From contig CALBDU010000095.1 of NCBI GenBank assembly GCA_937927335.1, forward strand, positions 1 through 9,384: a DNA stretch of 9,384 bases, given 5' to 3'. Shown one piece after another: positions 1 to 6,646 of this stretch. Origin of the DNA: an uncultured Clostridium sp. Lineage in GTDB: Bacteria; Bacillota; Clostridia; Clostridiales; Clostridiaceae. Within the stretch, counting starts at the first letter, position 1; each line of letters opens with the position of its first letter. The notes beneath the pieces are model-generated. The model saw only the letters and a list, made by a program, of their open reading frames with translations, did not search any database and had not been told where the DNA came from. Both the position numbers and the translations under genes were made by a program.

Positions 1-142
1 AAACAGCCAACTTAATCACTCCTTGTAATCACTGTTATATTTTATTCATGTTAAATACGGAGTGGGACAGTTATTCACTGGTTTCATAATTTCCAAATTA
101 TATTTTTACTATATAGCAATATTCCATCTTTAAAATAAAGAA

Positions 143-177
143 AACCATGGATTTTCTTTAACTAATTACCCATGGTT
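143..177 (-). terminator. possible terminator after the helicase gene
   Basis: An 8-bp perfect inverted repeat (AACCATGG at 143-150, CCATGGTT at 170-177) encloses a 19-nt loop. On the minus strand it begins 5 nt after the helicase stop codon and is followed by the T-rich run TTTTCTTTATTTT. The position suits a rho-independent terminator, but the large loop and the interrupted T-run make it weaker than the others in this window. Confidence 0.45.
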
Positions 178-182
178 CATAA

Positions 183-1439
183 TCATGCCCTATTTTTACT
201 TCTTCCGCCATAGCTTCGTTTTGAGCTTCCGGTTTTAAAATTTCTTCCTTTACTATCCTTAACTGCAGCCACACTGGATGTTTTGGCTGCCACCCTCTGG
301 CTATTCATAATAAAGGCATGGTCCTCCACCACAGGAATAGATTTCGATATAACCTTTTGGATTTGCTTCAGTGAATCTTGTTCTTCCTCATCGCAAAAGG
401 TTAATGCAGTTCCTTCCGCTCCCGCTCTTCCTGTACGTCCAATTCTGTGCACATAGGTTTCAGGCACATCAGGCAGATCAAAATTAATCACTAGTGGCAA
501 ATCCTCCACATCGATGCCTCTGGCAGCAATATCCGTAGCCACCAGCACTCTAATCTTCTTTGCCTTAAAATTGTTAAGGGCCAGCTGCCTGGCATTTTGC
601 GACTTATTTCCATGAATTGCCTGAGCTTGTACCCCAGATTTTATAAGATCTCCCGTTATCCTGTTGGCACCATGCTTTGTTCTTGAAAATACCAGTACAG
701 AATCAGCACTGTTATTTTTCAAAAGACTTATTAGCAGTGATTTCTTATTCTTTTTATCTACCATATAAACCTTCTGGTCTATGGTATCTATTGTTGACGA
801 TACTGGCGCAACAGCAGCCTTTATAGGATTTCTCAGAATAGAATCCATTAACTTTGTTATTTCAGGTGGTATTGTTGCTGAAAACAGCATAGTCTGTCTT
901 TCCTTGGGAAGCGTCCTTATTATCCTTTTTACATCTTGTCCAAGTCCCATATCCAGCATTCTGTCTGCTTCGTCAAGCACAAACATCTCTATATCATCCA
1001 AATTGATGTAGTTTTGCTGCATAAGGTCCAGTAGTCTGCCGGGGGTTGCAATTAATACATCCACACCTTTTTTTAAGGCATCAGTCTGGGGTTTCTGCGA
1101 CACGCCTCCAAAAATAACCGTATTCCTGATACCGGTAAATCTTCCATAGGAAGTGAAGCTTTCACTAATCTGCAGTGCCAGCTCTCTTGTTGGAGCCAGT
1201 ACCAATGCCTTAATGCCTGAGCTTTTCCTACCAGAAGTTTTTTCATTAACAAGTCTTTGCAGCACTGGTATTGCAAAAGCTGCTGTTTTTCCTGTTCCTG
1301 TCTGTGCACAGCCTTCAAGGTCCTTACCTGAAAGTATGGCCGGTATGGCTCTTTCCTGTATTGGAGTGGGGTTTGAATATCCCTCTTTCTCCAACGCTTT
1401 AATAATTGGTTCTATTATATTTAAATCTTTAAAATTCAT
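183..1439 (-). CDS. DEAD-box ATP-dependent RNA helicase, RhlE-like
   Basis: This is a 418-residue cytoplasmic RNA helicase that uses ATP to unwind short RNA duplexes, probably in ribosome assembly, RNA decay or cold adaptation. All family motifs are visible in order: the Q motif (F3, PTPIQ at 24-28), Walker A AQTGTGKT (45-52), PTRELA (83-88), TPGRL (132-136), the catalytic DEAD box (156-159), SAT (186-188), and in the second RecA domain ARGID and HRIGRTGR (331-338). A short basic, Ser/Gly-rich tail ends the protein, as in small RhlE-type helicases. I chose the ATG at 1439 because AAAGGAG lies at the right distance upstream; an ATG at 1463 would add eight residues but overlaps the leader and has no such site. 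Only about 25 nt separate this start from the terminator T-run of the cold-shock gene upstream, with no room for a promoter, so expression probably comes from read-through. Family assignment is secure; the RhlE subfamily is a judgement by resemblance. Confidence 0.96.
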   Translation of the reverse strand: MNFKDLNIIEPIIKALEKEGYSNPTPIQERAIPAILSGKDLEGCAQTGTGKTAAFAIPVLQRLVNEKTSGRKSSGIKALVLAPTRELALQISESFTSYGRFTGIRNTVIFGGVSQKPQTDALKKGVDVLIATPGRLLDLMQQNYINLDDIEMFVLDEADRMLDMGLGQDVKRIIRTLPKERQTMLFSATIPPEITKLMDSILRNPIKAAVAPVSSTIDTIDQKVYMVDKKNKKSLLISLLKNNSADSVLVFSRTKHGANRITGDLIKSGVQAQAIHGNKSQNARQLALNNFKAKKIRVLVATDIAARGIDVEDLPLVINFDLPDVPETYVHRIGRTGRAGAEGTALTFCDEEEQDSLKQIQKVISKSIPVVEDHAFIMNSQRVAAKTSSVAAVKDSKGRNFKTGSSKRSYGGRSKNRA

Positions 1440-1465
1440 TTTTGTCTCCTTTATTTTGAACAATT

Positions 1466-1499
1466 AAAAACCCCTTAAATAGGAATCTATTCAAGGGGT
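1466..1499 (-). terminator. rho-independent terminator between csp and helicase
   Basis: Positions 1470-1482 and 1487-1499 form a 13-bp stem around the 4-nt loop 1483-1486. On the minus-strand RNA the only non-Watson-Crick pair is a G.U wobble; on the plus strand the same position would be a C/A mismatch, so the structure is made for minus-strand transcripts. The stem ends in a GGGG block followed by TTTTT. It starts 12 nt after the cold-shock stop codon and lies just before the helicase ribosome binding site, so it separates, or attenuates, the two genes. Confidence 0.9.
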
Positions 1500-1511
1500 A
1501 AAACTCAAATA

Positions 1512-1709
1512 TTAAATACTTTGAATATTTTCTGCTTGAGGTCCTTTTGGTCCCTTAACAACATCGTAAGAAACTTTCTGTCCCTCCTGCAATGATTTGT
1601 ATCCTTCTGACTTTATCTGTGAGAAGTGTGCGAAAACATCTGTTCCGTCTTCTCCTGTGATAAATCCAAATCCTTTTTCACTATTAAACCATTTTACTGT
1701 ACCATTCAT
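1512..1709 (-). CDS. csp: cold-shock protein, CspA family
   Basis: This 65-residue protein is a complete single cold-shock domain (OB fold), which binds single-stranded RNA and DNA and keeps transcripts unfolded. The two nucleic-acid-binding motifs are clear: RNP1 as KGFGFI (residues 12-17) and RNP2 as VFAHF (25-29), together with the N-terminal VKWFN and the C-terminal GPQAENI. Length is normal for the family (65-70). The ATG at 1709 is preceded by GGAGGT at good spacing. It has its own promoter (-10 TATAAT at 1783-1788), giving a leader of roughly 65 nt, and its own strong terminator. The next gene downstream is a DEAD-box helicase, a protein class that often acts with Csp in cold adaptation. 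Family assignment is certain; which paralogue it is cannot be told from one copy. Confidence 0.97.
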   Translation of the reverse strand: MNGTVKWFNSEKGFGFITGEDGTDVFAHFSQIKSEGYKSLQEGQKVSYDVVKGPKGPQAENIQSI

Positions 1710-1782
1710 AAATGCGTACCTCCGAAATTTTATTATTCTTAAACCGATGCTTGTAATAATCCACTAATAAAATTTCCATATC

Positions 1783-1810
1783 ATTATACCCATTTAAAGT
1801 ACTAATCAAA
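1783..1810 (-). promoter_or_regulatory. sigma-A promoter of csp
   Basis: Reading the minus strand, TTTGAT (1810-1805) and a perfect TATAAT (1788-1783) are 16 bp apart. Transcription would start near 1776 and leave a leader of about 65 nt before the csp ATG. The -10 is consensus and the -35 is a fair match. The rest of the 276-bp gap (1710-1985) is very AT-rich, and I see no gene in it. Confidence 0.6.
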
Positions 1811-1933
1811 ATCTACTGTGTTTCATTATTTACTACTAATTTAAGTTACTTGATAAGTATAACACCGAAACCTATAATTAGCAAGTAAATAATTAAATAA
1901 ATATATTAACATAGTGTGAATAAAATAACATAT

Positions 1934-1978
1934 AAAAAGAGCCTGCAGTATAAGTTCTAAAATTACAGATACAGCCTC
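1934..1978 (-). terminator. possible terminator after the 1986-2390 membrane protein gene
   Basis: On the minus strand GAGGCTGTA (1978-1970) can pair with TGCAGGCTC (1947-1939), with one G/G mismatch and one wobble, around a loop of about 22 nt; TTTTT (1938-1934) follows. It starts 8 nt after the stop codon. The imperfect stem and long loop make it tentative. Confidence 0.4.
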
Positions 1979-1985
1979 CGAATAC

Positions 1986-2390
1986 TTAATTCCCAAGTTC
2001 TTTAATAATAGATATGATCAAAAGGATAATATCCAGTACTATTAAAAATGAAATGTCATAGAAGGTTAAAGCGCCGAACTTGAATCCGTTTTTCACAAAT
2101 ATTGATATCAGATAAACTGCATCTGCAGCAATTATTCCTGATATATCAGCCGTGGTAACTTTCTTATTCATTATCCTTATATATCTGATCTTCTTAGGAT
2201 GACTATTTGAAATTATAATTGACCCAGCCAATGAAATGTATAGGATTATGGTGAACAAAAGATAAAAATTTAATTTTAATCCTCCTTCAGGATAAATAAG
2301 GATGAAATAAATTATGCTGAATAAGGTTATTTCCAACCCAACCTCATTTTTCTTTTCCTCACTGAAATTTCCCAGCAGTTTTTTCAGCAA
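1986..2390 (-). CDS. small membrane protein of unknown function
   Basis: I do not recognise the family. The reading frame is open from 2444, but it contains no ATG near its start. I prefer the TTG at 2390 (135 codons including the stop), which has GGTGG 5 nt upstream; the TTG at 2444 has no ribosome binding site. With the 2390 start the protein has a short charged N-terminus (LLKKLLGNFSEEKKNE) and then about four hydrophobic segments at roughly residues 19-34, 38-60, 78-99 and 107-131, separated by a basic loop (HPKKIRYIRIMNKK). It ends KELGN. No catalytic motif or signal peptide is visible. The gene follows the B3/B4 protein gene by 84 nt (30 nt with the longer start) without an obvious terminator between, so the two are probably cotranscribed. 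Even codon-like composition and a plausible downstream terminator support a real gene. Confidence 0.65.
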   Translation of the reverse strand: MLKKLLGNFSEEKKNEVGLEITLFSIIYFILIYPEGGLKLNFYLLFTIILYISLAGSIIISNSHPKKIRYIRIMNKKVTTADISGIIAADAVYLISIFVKNGFKFGALTFYDISFLIVLDIILLIISIIKELGN

Positions 2391-2474
2391 ACTTCCACCG
2401 CCTTCATACTCATATTCTACTATTAATTTATTTATGTATAACAATATTGTATATCGTAATGATTTTTATTTAAA

Positions 2475-3137
2475 TTACTCAACTATTCTTGTTTCAAAAT
2501 CCTGTCCCCTGGCATACTTTTCAAGCAGTTCACAGCCGTAATCCATGTATTCTTCAAGACCTTTTTTGCTGCTGAAGGAATATATGCACATAATAATTTC
2601 CTTAGCTTCTTCAGTTATCATAGCTCTTTCACAGTCGCTGGTGGGGCTGCCGAAGGGTCCTTCCCCATCTGATAAAACTGGTAGATTTTCTATGTTTATA
2701 AGCTCTTTTCCTATACCCTTATACTGGGCTCCTTCAGGGGCTTTTATCAGCGTAACATAGGGCATTAGGTTGTTTATATCATAAGACCCTGCAGGAAACT
2801 GTGATTTCATTGAAATCAGGTTGTTTATATCTACAATATTGTTTACCTTGTATACGCCTTTACCCTGCAGCACTCTTCTTATGAGAGCTTCCGAGGAAGA
2901 CCTGTACTTGCCAGGTGATTTGCCCAGTTTTTTATAGGCTTCCCTGCCGTCTTTAATCCTTGGCTGAGAAGAAAGATCCTCCAGGTTTATTGTTTTCATA
3001 AGAACTTCGCAACAATTATCAAGCTCCTCCGATAGCTCAGTGCTGCTACTTTCAACATTTACTCTTGCCTGAATGCATCCCAAAGCTATCCCCGGCCAGA
3101 GTTCTTTTAATTCACTGCTTATTGATATATCTATCAT
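2475..3137 (-). CDS. stand-alone B3/B4 domain protein (PheT editing-domain-like)
   Basis: This 220-residue protein matches the free-standing B3/B4 domain family (COG3382 type), related to the B3/B4 region of the phenylalanyl-tRNA synthetase beta subunit, where that fold hydrolyses tRNA mischarged with tyrosine. Visible signatures are AYKKLGKSPGKYRSSSEALIR at about residues 67-87 and the following NNIVDINNLISM...PAGSYDINNL stretch (about 99-125), then GEGPFGSPTSDCERAMIT near 158-175. There is no signal peptide or membrane segment, so it is cytoplasmic. The biochemical role of stand-alone members is not settled; editing of a mischarged tRNA or binding of an amino-acid-like ligand is inference from the fold. 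The ATG at 3137 has AAAGGAG at good spacing. An extended -10 promoter lies just upstream, and the gene probably heads a two-gene unit with the membrane protein at 1986-2390. Confidence 0.85.
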   Translation of the reverse strand: MIDISISSELKELWPGIALGCIQARVNVESSSTELSEELDNCCEVLMKTINLEDLSSQPRIKDGREAYKKLGKSPGKYRSSSEALIRRVLQGKGVYKVNNIVDINNLISMKSQFPAGSYDINNLMPYVTLIKAPEGAQYKGIGKELINIENLPVLSDGEGPFGSPTSDCERAMITEEAKEIIMCIYSFSSKKGLEEYMDYGCELLEKYARGQDFETRIVE

Positions 3138-3171
3138 AAATATTCAGCTCCTTTATACAGATTATATGGAC

Positions 3172-3180
3172 ATTATACCA
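3172..3180 (-). promoter_or_regulatory. extended -10 promoter of the B3/B4 gene
   Basis: The minus strand reads TGGTATAAT (3180-3172), an extended -10 (TGnTATAAT). No good -35 is visible, which extended -10 promoters tolerate. A second TATAAT at 3166-3161 is too close to the ribosome binding site to be the main one. The predicted leader is about 28 nt. Confidence 0.5.
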
Positions 3181-3194
3181 CTAATTGGAGGTTA

Positions 3195-3245
3195 ATGGAT
3201 GGGGGTCTGACCCCATCCATTTTTCTGGAATGGGGTCAGACCCCG
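3195..3245. repeat. REP doublet (REPIN-like element), copy 1
   Basis: Two palindromic units, GGGGTCTGACCCC (3202-3214) and GGGGTCAGACCCC (3233-3245), lie head to head. The arms 3202-3219 and 3227-3245 pair over 15 bp without mismatch, then a one-base bulge and 3 bp more. The inner unit also sits in its own 10-bp stem (ATGGATGGGG 3195-3204, CCCCATCCAT 3211-3220). Read on the minus strand, the element is GGGGTCTGACCCC, the spacer ATTCCAGAAAAATGG, then GGGGTCAGACCCC. The same spacer appears in the copy at 7957-8001, so this is a dispersed repeat family. The outer palindrome overlaps the ATPase stop codon. Confidence 0.85.
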
Positions 3246-5452
3246 CTTTCAGTTTTCATGGCTCTCATTGAATTTAGTACAGCCAGCAGCGTTACTCCCA
3301 CATCTCCGAACACCGCTTCCCACATAGTTCCCACACCTAGTGCTATAAGAATCAGCAAAGCAAGCTTTACACCTAATGCAAAGAAGATATTCTGCATTAC
3401 TATTGTTCTTGTTTTCTTTGCCACTTTTATTGCTGCAGCTATCTTTGATGGCTCGTCGGTCATAATTACAACATCCGCAGCTTCAATAGCTGCATCCGAC
3501 CCTGCTCCTCCCATTGCAATTCCCACATCAGCCATAGCTAAAACAGGGGCATCATTTATTCCATCACCAACGAATATTAATTTCCCCTTTGGTGATTTTT
3601 CTTTATTTAATTCCTCAAATATTTGAACCTTCTGATCCGGCAGAAGCTCTGAATAAACCTCATCAATTCCCAATTGTGCTGCAACTTTATCTCCAACTGT
3701 TTTATTATCTCCAGTAAGCATTATGGTTTTCTTTATTCCAAAAGATTTTAAAGTCTTTATTGCATTTGTTGAATCATCTTTAATTTCATCAGAAATCACA
3801 ATATATCCTGCATATACTTTATCTATTGCTACATAGACTACTGTGCCTGCAGCATCAATCTGTTCATAAAGTACACTTTCTTTATCCATCAGTCGGTAGT
3901 TTCCGGCTAGTATTTCTTTGCCCAATGCATTGGCTTTAATTCCATAACCAGAAATTTCTTCGTATTTTACAATTGAATCCTTAACTATCTCCTTTTTATA
4001 GATCTTTAAGATGGATGAAGCTATTGGATGATTGGAGAATATTTCTGCATAAGCGGCATATTCTATAAGTTGATCCTCTGATATATTAGCTTGTGGCTTT
4101 ATCTCGGTAACCTCAAAAACACCCTTTGTAAGTGTACCTGTTTTGTCAAATACAACTGTTTCCACATTATTTAAGGCTTCAAGAAAATTACCGCCCTTTA
4201 CAAGTATTCCATTTTTTGATGCCCCTCCTATGCCGCCAAAAAAGCCAAGTGGTATTGATATAACTAATGCACATGGACAAGAAACCACCAAAAATGCCAA
4301 TGCTCTATAAATCCACTGTGAAAATGCAGCATCCTTTAAAACTAATGGTGGAATCAGGGCTAATGCTATGGCAGTAAAAACTACTATAGGCGTATAGTAT
4401 CTGGCAAACTTTGTTATGAACTTCTCTGTGGGCGCTTTTTTGCTACCTGCATTCTGAACCAGATCAAGAATTTTTGCAATGGTGGAATGACCGAAGTCCT
4501 TTTCGACCTCAATTGTCAAAAGCCCGTTTTTATTTATAACTCCGCCTAAAATATTATCTCCTGCACCAACTTCCATAGGAACTGATTCACCAGTTAAGGC
4601 TGAAGTATCAATCATTGAGTCACCCTGGATTACCCTACCGTCCAAAGGCACTCGTTCTCCAGGCTTTACCACAATAACGTCACCTGGTCTTACTTCCTCA
4701 GGGGACACTTTTTTAATAGTATTGCCAGTCTTTAAATTTGCAAAATCAGGCCTTATATCCATCAAAGCTGTAATGGACTTTCTTGAACTATTAACAGCAA
4801 TATCCTGAAATAATTCTCCTATCTGGAAGAAAAGCATAACTGCTGCTCCCTCCGGATACTGCCCAATTGCAAAGGCACCTATTGTTGCTATGCTCATCAG
4901 AAAGTTTTCATCAAATACCTGACCTTTGCTGATATTTTTTAACGCCCGCAGCAGTACTTCCCCTCCTGCAAGTACATAGCTAATTAAATAGAGAACCAGC
5001 TCCGCAGCTGCAGAAAGGTTCATCACTGCTGCTATTCCAAATAAAGCTGCTCCAAAAGCAATTCTAATTACCCTGTTCCTGGTAGTTTTTTCTCCGGCAT
5101 CATCAGTTTTGCTATCCACTGTTTTTACAGTATTATCAAAAGGGATTACATTGACCTCCGGTTCATATTTCTTAACTATTTCTTTAACCTTTTCAATAAT
5201 AATATCTTGTTTTGATGTGCTATCAATTTCTATATTTAATTTTTGCGACACAAAATCCACTGATACTGACCTTACACCTGCAAGGCTGCTGCTATCTCTC
5301 TCAATTTTAGCAGCACAATTACCTCAGCCAAGGCCTTCAAGCAGAAGTACTTTCTTTATGCTATTGATTTGATCTATTTCGGCATATTTTTTACTATTTT
5401 GTTTTGGTATTTTTAAATTGTTATTATTTTTATTTCTCAAGACTTTGTCCAT
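3236..5452 (-). CDS. cadA: P1B-type Zn/Cd/Pb-translocating ATPase, probable selenoprotein (UGA at codon 43)
   Basis: This is an inner-membrane efflux pump that uses ATP to export Zn2+, Cd2+ or Pb2+. In the 738-residue reading the protein has an N-terminal HMA domain (about 33-105), then TGES (287-290), the metal-site motif CPC in a membrane helix (392-394), the phosphorylation site DKTGT (D436), the HP dipeptide (475-476), TGD (580-582), GDGIND (629-634), and in the last helix pair FGDVG (D717), the aspartate typical of zinc-type pumps. A plain ORF call begins at GTG 5260, in the middle of the HMA domain and without a ribosome binding site. The frame continues upstream through one TGA (5324-5326) to ATG 5452, preceded by GGGGGAAGGG. 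That upstream part reads KKVLLLEGLG-(TGA)-GNCAAKIERD, so the TGA replaces the first cysteine of the HMA CxxC motif while the second (C46) is kept. I read it as selenocysteine. A nonsense mutation, a sequencing error, or use of a shorter protein from GTG 5260 cannot be excluded. The last codons (ESGV-stop) run into a REP element. Confidence 0.85.
5287..5326 (-). promoter_or_regulatory. candidate SECIS hairpin and UGA selenocysteine codon
   Basis: The UGA is at 5326-5324. Eight nt later on the mRNA, UGCUGCUA (5315-5308) pairs perfectly with UAGCAGCA (5294-5287) around a 13-nt loop. Inside the loop U-A and U.G pairs could close a GAGA tetraloop whose first G lies 22 nt after the UGA. Bacterial SECIS elements are hairpins inside the coding region just after the UGA, with a G at the start of the apical loop about 16-37 nt away, so geometry fits. 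The inner pairs are weak, and sequence alone cannot show SelB binding. Confidence 0.5.
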
Positions 5453-5521
5453 TGCCCTTCCCCCCATAAACAGTCATTTTCATGTCATGTCTTTTTTGTT
5501 TACATTTACACGTATTTTAAT

Positions 5522-5547
5522 ATATGATTAATTGTTCATATGTTCAT
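5522..5547 (-). promoter_or_regulatory. putative metal-responsive operator at the ATPase start site
   Basis: A 20-bp imperfect palindrome (5522-5541) has arms ATATGAttAA and its partner ATATGAacAA, matching at 8 of 10 positions. It is followed by a second TGTTCAT half-site (5541-5547), 8 bp after the first. It covers the predicted transcription start and touches the -10. TGAACA...TGTTCA-like half-sites are typical of ArsR/SmtB-family metal sensors, so repression released by metal is likely by inference. No sensor gene is present in the window. Confidence 0.5.
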
Positions 5548-5574
5548 TATATAAAATAGAATCTGTTATGTCAA
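5546..5574 (-). promoter_or_regulatory. consensus sigma-A promoter of the ATPase gene
   Basis: The minus strand has a perfect TTGACA (5574-5569), a 17-bp spacer and a perfect TATAAT (5551-5546). Transcription would start near 5539, leaving a leader of about 87 nt. Such a strong promoter with a palindrome over its start site suggests tight repression and strong induction. Confidence 0.85.
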
Positions 5575-5604
5575 TAATATGAGAGAACCTTAATGAAGTC
5601 TATT

Positions 5605-5638
5605 AAAAAAAAATACCCCAGGATTAAACCTGCAGGTA
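5605..5638 (-). terminator. rho-independent terminator of the PadR/membrane protein operon
   Basis: On the minus strand TACC-tg-CAGG (5638-5629) pairs with CCTG-g-GGTA (5622-5614) around a 6-nt loop, with a small internal bulge, and is followed by nine T residues (5613-5605). It lies 41 nt after the stop of the 5679-6617 gene and upstream of the ATPase promoter, so the two units are separate. Confidence 0.8.
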
Positions 5639-5678
5639 CTATCATTTTTATTGTTTACACAAAATGTGGCGTACTTAT

Positions 5679-6617
5679 TTACTTTTCTGCTGTTAATGTG
5701 GCCGTTTCCTGCACATTCATGGTGGGATGTCCGAGCTCTGCTGTATTATTATGAATTAATTTTCGCTGATTTAAGTTATTAATATTATAACTTGATATAA
5801 AAACAGCTCTGGATAAAACTCCAAATAGAAACATGGAAGAAAACAGCTCAATGGAATGTGCAAACCGAACAGCAGCAGGCATATAATCATTAGGAAATAC
5901 CAATGTTGAACTTATTAACACACTGAACAGCATTCCGGTTATGATATAAGTTTTCCAGCCCTTTCTTTCAAGTGCGGCAAAAATAAGTATTGATAATCCA
6001 GTCCATAACAGCCCTCTGAAAATTTGAAACACAGGAAGTAGGGAATCGCTTTTCAGCTGGTTTGCCATATGCTGAAAAAAGTTCATGATCTCTGTGCTTC
6101 CGGTATAATAGTATCTCACGTCTGCAAACTGCCAGGCAACAAAATATCCAAAAATGAAGTATATAAATACATAGCTTAAAGATAAAACAACTGCGTCCTT
6201 AAATAGTTTATCCAGCGGTAATTTCCCCAGGCTTCCTTTATCCATAAAACCTTTATCCTTTTTAAACCTGCTGAGGATTAATACTGCAAAAAACGAAAAA
6301 ATTAACGCACTTAAAGCTCCTGAAACTACTACAGTTATAACTTCTTTAACCGGCATCTTAACTGCTGCGTTAAAATACAAAGTTTCTATCTGTGTCATCA
6401 AATATTGTATTCCCCAAAATATAATAAAGACTGTACCCATAAGCTTAATTCCCCTAAGCCTTGAATTCATAATAAATACTGCAAGAATCACTGTATTTAA
6501 AAGACAGTATATTATAAGTGCTACAGCAGAATTACCTGCGGATTTTGAAGTATGAACTCCCACTGCCACAGATGAGACAGCCATGCCAATAAACATAACA
6601 GTCATTAAAAGCAACAT
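5679..6617 (-). CDS. polytopic membrane protein of unknown function, PadR-linked
   Basis: I do not recognise the family. The 312-residue product has about eight hydrophobic segments, near residues 1-20, 29-49, 56-73, 93-115, 143-163, 197-219, 227-246 and 258-279, a charged loop (RFKKDKGFMDKGSLGKL, about 116-132) and a hydrophilic C-terminal tail of about 33 residues. It lies 29 nt after the PadR regulator gene, so the two are almost certainly one operon and this is the likely regulated target. PadR regulators often control membrane exporters, but no ATPase or transporter motif is visible here. The start is uncertain. The ATG at 6617 lacks a well-spaced ribosome binding site; the nearest purine run, GAAAGAG, ends 21 nt upstream. 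The same frame is open further upstream (WIITVLK before M1) and would lengthen the first membrane helix, but offers only rare starts such as ATT. Confidence 0.8.
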   Translation of the reverse strand: MLLLMTVMFIGMAVSSVAVGVHTSKSAGNSAVALIIYCLLNTVILAVFIMNSRLRGIKLMGTVFIIFWGIQYLMTQIETLYFNAAVKMPVKEVITVVVSGALSALIFSFFAVLILSRFKKDKGFMDKGSLGKLPLDKLFKDAVVLSLSYVFIYFIFGYFVAWQFADVRYYYTGSTEIMNFFQHMANQLKSDSLLPVFQIFRGLLWTGLSILIFAALERKGWKTYIITGMLFSVLISSTLVFPNDYMPAAVRFAHSIELFSSMFLFGVLSRAVFISSYNINNLNQRKLIHNNTAELGHPTMNVQETATLTAEK

Positions 6618-6646
6618 TTTTAGTACTGTAATAATCCACTCTTTCG

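Noticed and set aside
3..86. Open plus-strand frame running in from the window edge and ending at a TAA near 84-86
   Set aside because: About 27 codons with no recognisable motif and AT-rich composition; this length can arise by chance. I see no gene in 1-182.
1470..1499. Bidirectional use of the csp terminator
   Set aside because: On the plus strand the stem has a mismatch, no T-run follows, and no plus-strand gene precedes it.
3195..3626. Plus-strand open frame of 143 codons at the ATPase 3' end
   Set aside because: It starts inside the REP element and is antisense to conserved ATPase motifs.
3236..5260. ATPase starting at GTG 5260 as the real protein
   Set aside because: It begins in the middle of the HMA domain, has no ribosome binding site, and the homologous domain continues in frame to ATG 5452 apart from one TGA.
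5441..5494. Seventeen-codon upstream ORF overlapping the ATPase start (MKMTVYGGKGNGQSLEK)
   Set aside because: It has no ribosome binding site of its own and arises from the purine-rich ATPase site; no evidence of a leader peptide role.
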